From positions 20,201 to 84,200 of the forward strand of contig FR878803.1 of NCBI GenBank assembly GCA_000434395.1: 64,000 bases of DNA. The letters run 5' to 3'. The DNA comes from Clostridium sp. CAG:568 (lineage in GTDB: Bacteria > Bacillota_I > Bacilli_A > RFN20 > CAG-288). Made by a program: the position numbers and the translations under genes. Every line of letters begins with the position of its first letter. Within the stretch, counting starts at the first letter, position 1. The notes beneath the pieces were generated by a model, which saw nothing but the letters and a program-made list of their open reading frames with translations, made no database searches and was not told the origin of the DNA. Shown piece by piece: positions 36,543 through 45,590 of the stretch.

Positions 36543-37952
36543 ATGAAAGAAATATGGAATAAGATAACATCTGCTTTATCTAAGTTCTTCAAAGATGTTT
36601 ATTCTAAAGTATTGACTCCTATCGGGCATTTCTTCCAGTTTATTTGGAACTGGTGCTACACAGTTGTATTCACTCCTATCGGGCATTTCTTCCAATTTAT
36701 TTGGAACTGGTGTTACACAGTTGTATTCACCCCCATCGGGCATTTCTTCAATAAAGGTTGGAACTGGTTTACCAACACAAAAACTGGTGCAGCAGTAAGA
36801 AAATTCTTCTCTTGGTCATACTCGCATGAAGCTGTTAGAGCTACAACCTCAAGTATCATTTGTATTCTAATAGGTCTTTTCATCGGTTTCATAGTAATGA
36901 TGATTCGTGATCCTTCAAGTTGCTTTGAAGGCTTAGGAGTAATATTTGTATCCGGTGCAAAAAATCCAAGCAATTTTGCAAATGTCTTAGTAGAAATGAC
37001 ACCGATGATTTTGGCTGGTATCTCGATATCGTTTGCTTTTAAATTAGGCTTGTTCAATATTGGAGTAACAGGTCAATTGACAATGGGTGCTTTCCTTTCA
37101 ATTTTGACTGGATTAGCTGGTGCAGATTGGTACTGGTGTTTATTGGTTGGAATGTTGGGAGGAGCTGCAGTTGGATCTATAAGTGGATTCTTAAAAGCAA
37201 AGTTCAACGTCAACGAAGTCTTATCTGGAATCATGCTCAACTGGATCGTCTACTATTTAACCGGTCTAATTGGATCAAATCTTCCTGAGACATGGATCGA
37301 TAAGAACAATAACACAAAACTTACAATCATGCCTAAGACTGGAAGACTACCTTCATTGGCAGGCCCAGGAATATTCGAAGATGTCACTTGGGGATTAATC
37401 ATTGCAGCTGTCATCGCTATTATCATTTGGTTCATTCTTAGATATACAAGATTTGGATTCGAGCTCAAGCTTTGCGGCTCCAACAAATATGTAGCAAAAT
37501 ATGCTGGTATAAACCAAAATGGTAAGATTGTTCTTTCATTACTCATCAGCGGTGCAATAGCAGGAATTTGTGGATACATGGTATATGGTGCTGCCACACC
37601 TACACAATTCACTTACGGTGCCTTGGATGGAGTCATGATTAGCGATGGATTCAATGGAATTTCAATTGCGTTGATAGGTCAGACCAATCCTATTGGATGT
37701 ATCTTCAGTTCGTTCTTCTTGTCCTATATCAACCAAGCTCAAACAAGAATCGTCAACGTCTCAGCTTCATATAGTAAATACTATATGGAATTGGTCAAAG
37801 CAGTCATCGTCTACGGTGCAAGCTTAAGCTCATTCATCGGTTACTTGTTGAAGAGAAGAAATGAGCGTAAGAAAGATGATGTAGATCTAAAGTTTAGAAG
37901 TCTTTTCAAGAAAAAAGACGGTGAAGTCAATGCTGAAGGAAGGAGTAAATAG
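36543..37952 (+). CDS. Nucleoside ABC importer permease 1 (YufP-like) with repeated N-terminus
   Basis: The ATG at 36543 has AAGGAG eight bases ahead and overlaps nothing important, giving 469 aa. The C-terminal ~380 residues are a BPD_transp_2-type permease with about nine membrane helices and the family block KLGLFNIGVTGQLTMGAF. The first ~80 residues are unusual: 2.7 tandem copies of a 19-residue unit (TPIGHFFQFIWNWCYTVVF), amphipathic and rich in Trp/Phe, encoded by near-identical 57-bp DNA repeats. Confidence 0.9.
   Translation: MKEIWNKITSALSKFFKDVYSKVLTPIGHFFQFIWNWCYTVVFTPIGHFFQFIWNWCYTVVFTPIGHFFNKGWNWFTNTKTGAAVRKFFSWSYSHEAVRATTSSIICILIGLFIGFIVMMIRDPSSCFEGLGVIFVSGAKNPSNFANVLVEMTPMILAGISISFAFKLGLFNIGVTGQLTMGAFLSILTGLAGADWYWCLLVGMLGGAAVGSISGFLKAKFNVNEVLSGIMLNWIVYYLTGLIGSNLPETWIDKNNNTKLTIMPKTGRLPSLAGPGIFEDVTWGLIIAAVIAIIIWFILRYTRFGFELKLCGSNKYVAKYAGINQNGKIVLSLLISGAIAGICGYMVYGAATPTQFTYGALDGVMISDGFNGISIALIGQTNPIGCIFSSFFLSYINQAQTRIVNVSASYSKYYMELVKAVIVYGASLSSFIGYLLKRRNERKKDDVDLKFRSLFKKKDGEVNAEGRSK
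36615..36770 (+). repeat. 57-bp tandem repeat within permease gene
   Basis: Copies begin at 36615, 36672 and 36729 (third partial), differing at only a few bases over the first two. The repeat keeps the reading frame (19 codons), so copy number could change by slippage without breaking the gene. Confidence 0.9.
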
Positions 37953-37954
37953 AT

Positions 37955-38971
37955 ATGAATTTCTTAGTTGATATAGCTCCACTTACTTATGGTTCAATTG
38001 TCTTCTTACTGATAGTATTTGGTGTTGGATTTACCTTAGGTTCATTCGGTGGATTATTCTCAGAATGCTCCGGTATCATCAATATCGCCTTGGATGGTGC
38101 AATGTTGATCGGTGCTTTCTCAGGAATTTCGTTCTGTAGAGGTATAGCTGGGGCGATGAATGGAAATCCTTTGATATCAAATTACTGGTTTGCTAATTTG
38201 ATTTACATACTAGGTTTAATTGTATGTATACTCGTCTCTCTAGCATTTTCATTCTTGCTATCATTCGTGTCAATCAAATTCAAAGCAGATCAAACAATTG
38301 TCGGAACTGCCTTGAATAGCGTTGTAACAGCTATCGTTTTGATTGCTAATACAATTATCTTAAACAAGGATAAGCCTGAAGTTGACGTCTCAATGTTTAT
38401 GAGCGCAACAAACATTAAATCCGGAAATGAATTTATCGACGGCTGTTTCTCTAATATGAATTTAACTCTCGTGATTGGAATCATAATGATTGCTATTTTG
38501 GTTCTCACTATGAACAAAACTAAATTCGGCCTTAGATTGAGAGCATGCGGTGAAAACCCACAAGCTGCTGATTCTGTCGGAATCAATGTCAATAGAATGC
38601 GTTACATCGGAACCGCTATAGGAACCGCTGCCGCCGGGGCTGGTGGATACATAATATTCTCTTGTTTGAAGTTAGGTGAATGGAGTTTAAATTCAGGTGT
38701 CTTCGGTTACGGATTCTTGGTCTTAGCAATAGAAATTCTAGGAAACTGGAAGGCTATAAATGTAACCATCTCTGCTTGGATTTTTGCAGCATTCTTCGCT
38801 TTTGCAAACTTCATGACAGTCGCCTTCAGTTCAGGAAATGCTTTCTATAACAGCAAAGCTTTCTACATGTTGCTTCCATATTTACTCACATTGTTATCAT
38901 TGATCATCTTCTCAAAGAAAAGCCATGCTCCAAAGAGTGAAGGTATTCCATACGACAAATCGAGTAGATAA
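37955..38971 (+). CDS. Nucleoside ABC importer permease 2 (YufQ-like)
   Basis: The 338-aa membrane protein has about nine hydrophobic segments and a NIALDGAMLIGAFSG block typical of the second permease of nucleoside importers, with GLRLRACGENPQAADSVGI near the end. It begins 2 bp after the first permease and closes the operon before a terminator. Confidence 0.92.
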   Translation: MNFLVDIAPLTYGSIVFLLIVFGVGFTLGSFGGLFSECSGIINIALDGAMLIGAFSGISFCRGIAGAMNGNPLISNYWFANLIYILGLIVCILVSLAFSFLLSFVSIKFKADQTIVGTALNSVVTAIVLIANTIILNKDKPEVDVSMFMSATNIKSGNEFIDGCFSNMNLTLVIGIIMIAILVLTMNKTKFGLRLRACGENPQAADSVGINVNRMRYIGTAIGTAAAGAGGYIIFSCLKLGEWSLNSGVFGYGFLVLAIEILGNWKAINVTISAWIFAAFFAFANFMTVAFSSGNAFYNSKAFYMLLPYLLTLLSLIIFSKKSHAPKSEGIPYDKSSR

Positions 38972-38989
38972 TGATATAAAACTTAAAAG

Positions 38990-39015
38990 ACTCCATCAAA
39001 TGATGGAGTTTTTTT
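38990..39015 (+). terminator. Terminator of the nucleoside ABC operon
   Basis: ACTCCATCA/TGATGGAGT stem with a 2-base loop, followed by T7. Confidence 0.92.
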
Positions 39016-39088
39016 ATTCACTTCAAAGAAGTAATTGTGAATTCATTAATAGACAAAAGGTTAAATTTCGAAGTTAACCCCATTCATT

Positions 39089-39292
39089 TCAATCTTTGGA
39101 TGTCTTTTCCTCCACTGACGATTCTTCATCAACAAGTTTTATAAGACCTTTTTCAAGAGCGACACTGGGATGCTTAAATTTCTTTCCATTATAATCAACT
39201 ACAATGTTTCCTTTGACATCGATGTCTATAATAGTACCTTCTCCTCTAGCCCCTTTAACTTTTTTCCCAATCAATTCTTTTGTATCTGACAT
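39089..39292 (-). CDS. Small hypothetical protein (KOW/SH3-like)
   Basis: This 67-aa protein has KKVKGARGEGTIIDIDVKGNIVVDYNGK, a short beta-barrel-like pattern, then an acidic/Lys tail. A GGAGC ribosome site lies just upstream of the start. No family recognised; it stands alone between the nucleoside operon and a long empty stretch. Confidence 0.55.
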   Translation of the reverse strand: MSDTKELIGKKVKGARGEGTIIDIDVKGNIVVDYNGKKFKHPSVALEKGLIKLVDEESSVEEKTSKD

Positions 39293-39663
39293 TTTGACTT
39301 GCTCCTTTCCTAAATTTTATCGTACAAATCCTTAATTTTCAATTTATTTGATCATCAAGTTCAAGCTAGATTCATTCAAATAGAAGTGCTAAAGAATCCT
39401 AACTTTTATAAAATATAGAAATTCAATTCAAGCTGTTATTGATCACTTACATAACAAATTGATTTAATATATTATTCAAAAGAATACATGCAGTAAAACA
39501 AAGAAAGACATTTTTTATAAAGAATTTTAAATTGAACCATGCATATTTACTTTTTAATATTGTTAAATAAGATCGACAAATAAAATAGCATTACTAATCC
39601 ACTTAAATTTCCTTTTTAATACATATAATGATGATATTGATGGTAATGAATATCAATAAATCA
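39293..39663. other. AT-rich non-coding stretch
   Basis: No supported open frame, tRNA or strong hairpin was seen in these ~370 bp. It marks the edge of the accessory patch. Confidence 0.5.
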
Positions 39664-39692
39664 AAAAATCTCTTGGATTTTAACCAAGAGAT
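39664..39692 (-). terminator. Terminator downstream of XRE gene
   Basis: ATCTCTTGG/CCAAGAGAT stem (39668-39676 with 39684-39692) with a U-tract on the minus strand, about 100 bp beyond the stop. Confidence 0.75.
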
Positions 39693-39796
39693 GTGATTAT
39701 CTATGGCAAGAATTACCTAAAATGATACAATTCCCGCACCCTTACTTATCTGCTGTGTTTTCTCTTATACCTTAATAATTGTAATCGTGTAAGGAG

Positions 39797-40408
39797 TTAA
39801 TCATATTTATCAATAATATAACATTTATTCCAACCTTTTTTATGACAATATGGACACCTCAAATATCTCTTCTTCATAGTATGTGCGCCCATTAAATATT
39901 CCCTCATTGTTGGTACAAATTTCTCACCACAATGACAACATTCATATACCTCAGTGTTAACTGCAACCAATAAAATCAAAGCAATATTTGATACCACTAA
40001 CAAAACTGACATTACGCAAACTAGTATTTTTATCCATACTTCTTCAATTACAAATCCTGCTAATAATATTAATCCTAATGTTATAAGAATTGTTACAATA
40101 GCTGAAATCGTGGAAATAGTATATTTAAGTTTCGGGCTTGTTTTATCCATTAATTTTAAAAGATTATTTTCGGCATTAATTCGATATTGTTTATCTTGTA
40201 ATCTTTCTCCAGTCATTAATTCATTTGCATCAATTTCTAAACATTTACATAATGGTAAAATTAAACTAATATTAGGGAAGCCAACACCTCGTTCCCATTT
40301 ACTAATTGTCTTTTCAGATAGATTTAATTTTTCTGCTAACTCTCGTTGAGTTAATCCTTTTTCTTTACGAATTAAAGCAATAAATTTTCCAGTTTTATTT
40401 AAATCCAT
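39797..40408 (-). CDS. XRE-family regulator with membrane helices and zinc ribbon
   Basis: The 203-aa protein starts with an XRE helix-turn-helix (about residues 8-62, with LTQRELAEKLNLSEKTISKW). Two membrane segments follow (about 95-120 and 125-150), then a Cys-rich C-terminus (CCHCGEKF ... RCPYCHKK) that could bind zinc. This combination occurs in several Firmicutes as a membrane-tethered transcription factor. Its target is unknown. Confidence 0.85.
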   Translation of the reverse strand: MDLNKTGKFIALIRKEKGLTQRELAEKLNLSEKTISKWERGVGFPNISLILPLCKCLEIDANELMTGERLQDKQYRINAENNLLKLMDKTSPKLKYTISTISAIVTILITLGLILLAGFVIEEVWIKILVCVMSVLLVVSNIALILLVAVNTEVYECCHCGEKFVPTMREYLMGAHTMKKRYLRCPYCHKKGWNKCYIIDKYD

Positions 40409-40608
40409 TTTTGCCTATCTACTTACAAGAATTGTTTACTATATAAAAACGATAAATCACACTCACGCTCCGTAGAGTTTTATAAATTCCACTTTTAATT
40501 TACTTACAATTATTTAGTCATGCTACTTCTTGATGCAATATATTGGCACGATTGATTTTTCTATTGTTTGTTTTAAATCGTTGCAAATTTTCAACGATTC
40601 TAAAAGGA
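40409..40608. other. Upstream region of XRE gene, no intact gene
   Basis: About 200 bp with no open frame of note. It separates the XRE gene from the decayed gene and may hold the XRE promoter, but no clear -10/-35 pair was identified. Confidence 0.4.
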
Positions 40609-40839
40609 TTATTTATTTATATATGCTGTTACTTTAGCATTGCCCTTTTTTTCAACTATTTTTTCAATTTAAGCATTTAATATTCTAATCAATGTATCTT
40701 TAGTAAAACCACTTATTTTTTCTAATTCATTTCTACTATATGAATATTTTTGTTTCATAACATCCTAAACCTTTTTTTCATTATTTGATAAGTTACTTTG
40801 TTCAATAATTGGCAATGTAACTGATATTCCCTTAATTAC
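40609..40839 (-). pseudogene. Decayed 3' end of a winged-helix (AlbA/RecG-like ATP-binding) gene
   Basis: Leftward translation gives a coherent ~70-residue C-terminus interrupted by two stops: ISVTLPIIEQSNLSNNEKKV*DVMKQ..., then YSYSRNELEKISGFTKDT and, after a second stop, IEKIVEKKGNAKVTAYINK. This looks like the VTLP strand plus winged helix that close AlbA_2/divergent-AAA proteins. Stops lie upstream in the same frame too, and the N-terminal part is missing, so it is a remnant. Confidence 0.6.
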
Positions 40840-40955
40840 TTAACGCCTAAACAATTTAAGGAGCTAGTTTTCCCCTTAAATTAAGAAAAATGTCTACTTT
40901 CTACTGATTAGTCCAAAAATACCACCAGCAAAGGCAGTCCTAAATAAATATTATT

Positions 40956-42005
40956 CTATTTTTTATAAATATACCTAGTATTGCGAGAAGTCCCTATTTT
41001 TTCAACAACTCCGCTTTTTACAAGCTTTCCTAAGACACTCTCAATAGTAGTAACACTTACATCTGGTAATACTTTATATATATCCGCTTTAGATAATGGT
41101 GTGATGCTGTTTTTCAATGTTTCTTCAATACGATTTGTCTTAGATAGTTTTTTACCATTGACAACACTAAATCTCATATCTAGTTCTCTATAGCAACGAA
41201 GAAGCATAAATATAAAGTTCTCTACAAAAGCAAAATAATCATTTTCGTTAAGGTCCCATCCCTTTGATGAAATTCTTAGTGCCTCATAGTAAAGATCTTT
41301 ATATTTATTGATTTGTTCCTCGTATGAAATATATTTAACAACGTCATATCCTTCTTTATATAAAAGCAACAAAGATAAAAGTCTACTCATTCTACCATTT
41401 CCATCTGAGAAAGGATGTATACATAAGAAATCTAAAATGACGCATGGAATAAGCAATAACGGATTTATACCATAATCTTGTTTCGCTGATAAATAGGCAA
41501 AATAAAGCTGTTCCATTGCTTTTGGTGTTTCTGATGCTGGTGTTGGACAAAAACGAACACTTCTATTACCATTCGCATCAATCTCTAATATAACATTGTC
41601 AGTATCTTTGTATTTTCCACCATACTGATAGTTTGTATATGAAAGCAACATTGAGTGAAGTGACAATATAGTATTCTCTGAAAAATCTAATGTTTTATAA
41701 TTCATGTGTATTAGATTGAGCGCATCTCTATAACCTGCAATCTCAGCTTCATCATGATTTAAAGGCGCACTGTTTTTATTTACGATTTCTTGTATTCTAC
41801 TATCGCTAGTTATGATGCCTTCAATAGCATTTGAGCTTTTAACTGATTGTACCTTAGCAATCTTCTCTAATTCATTAAATGCATCAGTATAGATTCTTTG
41901 CCTATCCAATGCTTTATTTTTCAATTCACCAATAGACAATGATAACGTGATAAATTTAGATGGTATGTTAGTATTTTTTAAAAAAGAATAATCAAACTTA
42001 TGCAT
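40956..42005 (-). CDS. Fic-domain AMPylase/nucleotidyl transferase, class II type
   Basis: The 349-aa protein has the Fic motif HPFSDGNGRMSR (197-208), with His as catalytic base. An N-terminal inhibitory motif SSNAIEGI (Ser58 to Gly63, pattern S-x-x-x-E-G) is present, which places it among autoinhibited class II Fic proteins. The C-terminus carries a winged helix (SKADIYKVLPDVSVTTIESVLGKLVKSG). It would move an AMP (or similar) group onto a target protein. AGGAGG lies six bases before the start. No antitoxin gene is adjacent, as expected when inhibition is internal. Confidence 0.92.
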   Translation of the reverse strand: MHKFDYSFLKNTNIPSKFITLSLSIGELKNKALDRQRIYTDAFNELEKIAKVQSVKSSNAIEGIITSDSRIQEIVNKNSAPLNHDEAEIAGYRDALNLIHMNYKTLDFSENTILSLHSMLLSYTNYQYGGKYKDTDNVILEIDANGNRSVRFCPTPASETPKAMEQLYFAYLSAKQDYGINPLLLIPCVILDFLCIHPFSDGNGRMSRLLSLLLLYKEGYDVVKYISYEEQINKYKDLYYEALRISSKGWDLNENDYFAFVENFIFMLLRCYRELDMRFSVVNGKKLSKTNRIEETLKNSITPLSKADIYKVLPDVSVTTIESVLGKLVKSGVVEKIGTSRNTRYIYKK

Positions 42006-42020
42006 ATATTCCTCCTAATG

Positions 42021-42123
42021 TGCATATATTTTGGCAAATAATATGCAGATATTCAAGCACTTTGTGGGTTAATCTGCATATTATTTATATTTTTATATGC
42101 ATTAAAACTATTCAATATGCAAA
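42021..42123 (-). promoter_or_regulatory. Palindromic cluster upstream of fic gene
   Basis: A perfect 14-bp inverted repeat, AATAATATGCAGAT (42037-42050) and its reverse complement (42072-42085), has a 21-bp spacer. The core ATATGCA/TGCATAT occurs several more times nearby (near 42001, 42021, 42096 and 42116). It looks like an operator array; the Fic winged helix could be the binder. Confidence 0.55.
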
Positions 42124-42206
42124 AAGAGTCAACTCAACGATTCTATTGAACAATTAATCAGGGCTTCTCAAAAAAATAATCAATCATATAAATTTAAATT
42201 TCATAA

Positions 42207-42254
42207 AACAAAAAAGTCATCAGGTTTTAGTCTCTAAAAAGACTTGATCTGATG
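42207..42254 (-). terminator. Second hairpin downstream of tRNA-Thr
   Basis: CATCAG/CTGATG outer stem (42218-42223 with 42249-42254) with an AGTCT/AGACT inner stem and an A-rich tail to the left (U on the minus strand). Confidence 0.55.
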
Positions 42255-42282
42255 AATATAGTGGCAAAATCGCAAAAAAGAG

Positions 42283-42373
42283 GTTAAACCACTTATTTTG
42301 ATGTGAACCCCATTTCCTGTTCGATGACTCGAGTCCAAGATTTGGGGTTAACGTCATTTAAACTTATTTTAAC
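42283..42373. repeat. Imperfect ~90-bp inverted repeat (MITE-like remnant)
   Basis: Left arm 42283-42312 begins GTTAAA and ends GAACCCCA; right arm 42343-42373, read in reverse, begins GTTAAA and ends GTTAACCCCA. A similar GTTAA/TTAACCCCAT string occurs at 39062-39084. The middle is degenerate. It could be the ends of a lost insertion element. Confidence 0.3.
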
Positions 42374-42375
42374 AA

Positions 42376-42404
42376 GAAAAAAGGCTAATACCGAAGTATT
42401 AACC
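42376..42404 (-). terminator. Terminator of tRNA-Thr
   Basis: On the minus strand GGTTAATAC/GTATTAGCC around a TTCG loop, then T6, 15 bp after the tRNA 3' end. Confidence 0.85.
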
Positions 42405-42418
42405 GCATTTACTGAATA

Positions 42419-42497
42419 TGGTGCCGACAAGTGGATTCGAACCACCAACCCTTCGCTTACGAAGCGACTGCTCTACCCTTAAGAGCTATGCCGGCAC
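42419..42497 (-). tRNA. tRNA-Thr (CGU anticodon)
   Basis: The minus strand folds as a full cloverleaf: acceptor GTGCCGG with TCGGCAC, D arm AGCTCTTAAGGGTAGAGC, anticodon loop TTCGTAA, T arm with GGTTCGAATCC, encoded CCA. Anticodon CGT reads ACG. Confidence 0.95.
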
Positions 42498-42613
42498 AAC
42501 TTTGATATTTTAAAACAATTATCGCTTAAAAACAACATCTCTATATTTACTAAAAGAAAGAGATGATCCATATTAATTAATGTTAAAGATTTTTATTGAG
42601 GTTTAATTATCTA

Positions 42614-42817
42614 TTATTTTCTTACAAACCATTTGTTGGTCCAAACACTACGCTCTAGCTCAATAGAATTGTTACAGCTAGGACAAACTACATAACCACT
42701 ATCACTAACATAAGTCTCTCCAAAGAACGGTTTTATATCTGTTTGAGTAATAGCCAATTTAGCACCACAAGTAACACATGTGATCTTAATTTCTTTTCCT
42801 TCCTTTAACACTTTCAT
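42614..42817 (-). CDS. Small zinc-ribbon protein
   Basis: This 67-aa protein has CVTCGAKL (after ~13 residues) and CPSCNNSIEL, two CxxC pairs about 30 residues apart, a typical zinc ribbon. There is an AGGAG-like site before the ATG. It might be a small regulator or RNA/DNA-binding adaptor; the sequence does not say which. Confidence 0.65.
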   Translation of the reverse strand: MKVLKEGKEIKITCVTCGAKLAITQTDIKPFFGETYVSDSGYVVCPSCNNSIELERSVWTNKWFVRK

Positions 42818-43005
42818 AAATAATGTACTCCTATCTAAAAGAAATTTTATTAATTCAAGCGCTTAAAAAGTGCTAAATCATTTATTTAATAAATACTTCC
42901 TAAATATCCGCTTAGTTAAGTATAATAATTTTAAATAACTTTTAAAATTTAATATTTAAAATTAAAATTGTCAATTTTTAATTAATACGAATTAATATAA
43001 AGAAA

Positions 43006-43034
43006 TTAAAAATCACTCCATTGAAGGAGTGATT
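43006..43034 (-). terminator. Terminator of the large lipoprotein gene
   Basis: AATCACTCC/GGAGTGATT stem (43011-43034) followed by T5 on the minus strand. Confidence 0.8.
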
Positions 43035-43051
43035 TAAATTTACATAAGCTG

Positions 43052-45409
43052 TTACTTAATCCAAATATTTTGAATCGAAGTTATCAATGAATCATAGATT
43101 GAAGCGATATTCTCAGGAAGCTCATTATCGCCACCGAACAAGCTTGTTGAAGAATGCCAATTTTGATATGTCTCTTCTACATTAGACTTTGCATTATTTA
43201 TCTTGGTAATAACTACTAAAGCTTCTTCTTTGCTAGTCACTTTTTGGGCTTCAGGTTTCAAAGCAGCGACATCTTCTTTAGCCTTAGCTTCCATCAATCC
43301 ATCGTACTTATCTACATTATCCGAGATGAGCTTAGCCTTAAAAGCATCATAATCAGAATCTTTTACATTACCGCTTTCATCGATAGCAAAGACATTCTTG
43401 CTCAATTGCATAGCTTTGCTCATAGTTGAACTAACAACTGCTAGGTCATCATAAGAAGTTATAGATCCAGCCAATTCAGTAATCTTATTTCTAAGCTTGG
43501 TGTTGACTTCCAAAGCTTTGGCTATAGAAGTATCGATTGAAGTTTTATTGTCACCATAGAACATAGAATATTGAGGATAGGTATGGCAACCATTGAATAT
43601 CTTGCAATCTTTATCAATAATCTTTCCAATCTTATCAAAGGAATCATATAAGGATTCTTCCTTGGTGTCTTCTACTATGACATTTATATACTCATCATAC
43701 AATGAGGCATACTTAGTCATCAAAGCATCTAACTTTGCCTTCTCAGCTTCAGTATAGCTAGATTCATAATTCTTGAAATAAGACAGTGTAACAGCATTGA
43801 ATCCGTCTTCCCCAAATACCTCAGTACCGTCAGCTAACTTACCAGCGATTGTCAATCCATCCACATTTGTTTGATCAAATGAATCTGCATATGTCTTTGA
43901 TTTATTAAACAATTTAATTCCTTCATCATATGCCAATCCGACATATACTTTACTGCTACTAGTTTCAGCAGCAGGCTTTACAAAGTCATAAGTTTCAGGA
44001 TTGAACAATCCTTTAGTATATGTATCCAAAGCTTCGACTTCAGCTCCGACCTTGGCAATCTTTTCTCCATAAGCAGAAGTTAATTCGATGTTTTCACCCT
44101 TAGATTTAATGATGTCTTCTGCATCGACACCATAACTTGAATCGACGCTGAAATCATAATATTCATCAACTTTATTCTTCAAAGCTTTGTATTTTTGATA
44201 TGAAGCCTGAGCATTCAAAGCTCCTTCATCCATCTCGTCTAAAGCATCAGCTTTTAAGTCCTTAGTAGTAGGATCTAATTTCAAGGCTAAGTCGATACCG
44301 ACAGGAAGCAATCCTAAAGCAGTGACCCCAACAGTGACATCAAAACCGGTAAATGTAGAAATATCGGCATTAGCAACTTTTGTGAATTCCAAAGAGAGGG
44401 AGACATTGCTGAGTGTTGCCATTCCGCCAGTCAAATCGTTCATATAAACATTGGCATCAGTGATTCCAGTATCATTCAATCCCAAGGTGATGATCGTCTT
44501 ATGATTTCCAGTAATTTCATCATCTTCGCCTTCGATAGAACCTTCAAGTCCAGTAGCTAAAACACTCAATGCTTTTGCTATAGCGTTGTCCTCAAGATTG
44601 AATGAAGGAAGCAAAGCTTCCAAGATGGACATATCAAATCCCTTATTGAGCATTCCATCTTCTCCAAAAGCAATATCGACAAATGCTTTGAGTGTATCAG
44701 CCAAATTTGAAGTATCAGGAATTTCAGGTAATGTCAACTCTGTTTCGGCATATTCTCTCAAAGTTTTCTCATCATTTTTCAATGCTCCAGTTTCATCTTT
44801 AGGAGTGACTTCGGCATAATAATAGACATTTTGTCCATCCTTATAGTCGATATTCATCTGACCATATGAATTGGATTCATCGAATCTATCGTTATAGAAG
44901 TTAGCAGCATTCATCTGCAAATCAGAGATATAAGGAATAGAAGATAAATCGATTCCCACAATTCCCATAGATGAAACGAGCTGTAAAAGGCTGAACACTG
45001 AATTCAAAGCGTGGAGAGGAGAGGCTGAAGCATCTGTTCCATCCTTTTCTTTGTGGATAGCAGTAGCATTTTTAACTACTATTTGTGCATCAGCATTCTC
45101 GCCACTTCCAAACTTCCCATTGACAGTACGATAAGACAAATCGAAAGGAGCTGCCAAATCTATCATCTTGCTGCCCATTAAATCAACACTGGCATACAAA
45201 GCACCTTCTTGTCCTTTTACACCAATGACATCCTCTTCCTTAGATGAAGAAGTATTACCAGTCTTTCCTGTATCTGTGGAAGGAGTTGGGGTTGAAGGTG
45301 TGCTAGGACTAGTAGAAATACTAGAAGTACTAGAAGAAGCTTCGCCTCCACAGCTTATTAGCATTGTAGACATGACTAACAACAATCCAATTGAATATCT
45401 TTTTTTCAT
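43052..45409 (-). CDS. Large helical lipoprotein
   Basis: The start at 45409 is the one that gives a lipoprotein signal (MKKRYSIGLLL...LISC, Cys20) and has GAGG upstream; a longer frame from 45496 does not. The 785-aa protein has a Ser/Thr/Pro-rich linker right after the lipid anchor, then ~450 residues of beta-rich LolA/LppX-like character (LSLEFTKVANADISTFTGFDV) and ~300 helical, Lys/Ala-rich residues at the end. No enzyme motif seen. It sits downstream of a MacB-like transporter and may be its partner, but each has its own terminator. Confidence 0.75.
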   Translation of the reverse strand: MKKRYSIGLLLVMSTMLISCGGEASSSTSSISTSPSTPSTPTPSTDTGKTGNTSSSKEEDVIGVKGQEGALYASVDLMGSKMIDLAAPFDLSYRTVNGKFGSGENADAQIVVKNATAIHKEKDGTDASASPLHALNSVFSLLQLVSSMGIVGIDLSSIPYISDLQMNAANFYNDRFDESNSYGQMNIDYKDGQNVYYYAEVTPKDETGALKNDEKTLREYAETELTLPEIPDTSNLADTLKAFVDIAFGEDGMLNKGFDMSILEALLPSFNLEDNAIAKALSVLATGLEGSIEGEDDEITGNHKTIITLGLNDTGITDANVYMNDLTGGMATLSNVSLSLEFTKVANADISTFTGFDVTVGVTALGLLPVGIDLALKLDPTTKDLKADALDEMDEGALNAQASYQKYKALKNKVDEYYDFSVDSSYGVDAEDIIKSKGENIELTSAYGEKIAKVGAEVEALDTYTKGLFNPETYDFVKPAAETSSSKVYVGLAYDEGIKLFNKSKTYADSFDQTNVDGLTIAGKLADGTEVFGEDGFNAVTLSYFKNYESSYTEAEKAKLDALMTKYASLYDEYINVIVEDTKEESLYDSFDKIGKIIDKDCKIFNGCHTYPQYSMFYGDNKTSIDTSIAKALEVNTKLRNKITELAGSITSYDDLAVVSSTMSKAMQLSKNVFAIDESGNVKDSDYDAFKAKLISDNVDKYDGLMEAKAKEDVAALKPEAQKVTSKEEALVVITKINNAKSNVEETYQNWHSSTSLFGGDNELPENIASIYDSLITSIQNIWIK

Positions 45410-45520
45410 TATATTTACCTCATTAAATGAACTTGTCTCTTTTGAAGACAAGTCCATTCTAAACTCATTTGAAAGATTAAAAAAATAAAAAATCAATTAA
45501 TAATTAAACTACTTAATAGT

Positions 45521-45553
45521 AAAAAAATCCTACTATCTTTTGATAATAGGATT
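45521..45553 (-). terminator. Terminator of the MacB-like gene
   Basis: AATCCTA/TAGGATT stem with a CTATC/GATA inner part and A7 to its left (U7 on the minus strand). Confidence 0.8.
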
Positions 45554-45590
45554 AGTATAAATATAATTATTTAAGACCTCGTAGATTCAA

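Noticed and set aside
36615..36770. CRISPR array
   Set aside because: The repeats are contiguous and in frame with no spacers, inside a gene.
40956..42005. Fic-Phd/Doc toxin-antitoxin pair
   Set aside because: The inhibitory S-x-x-x-E-G motif is inside the same chain and no antitoxin gene flanks it.
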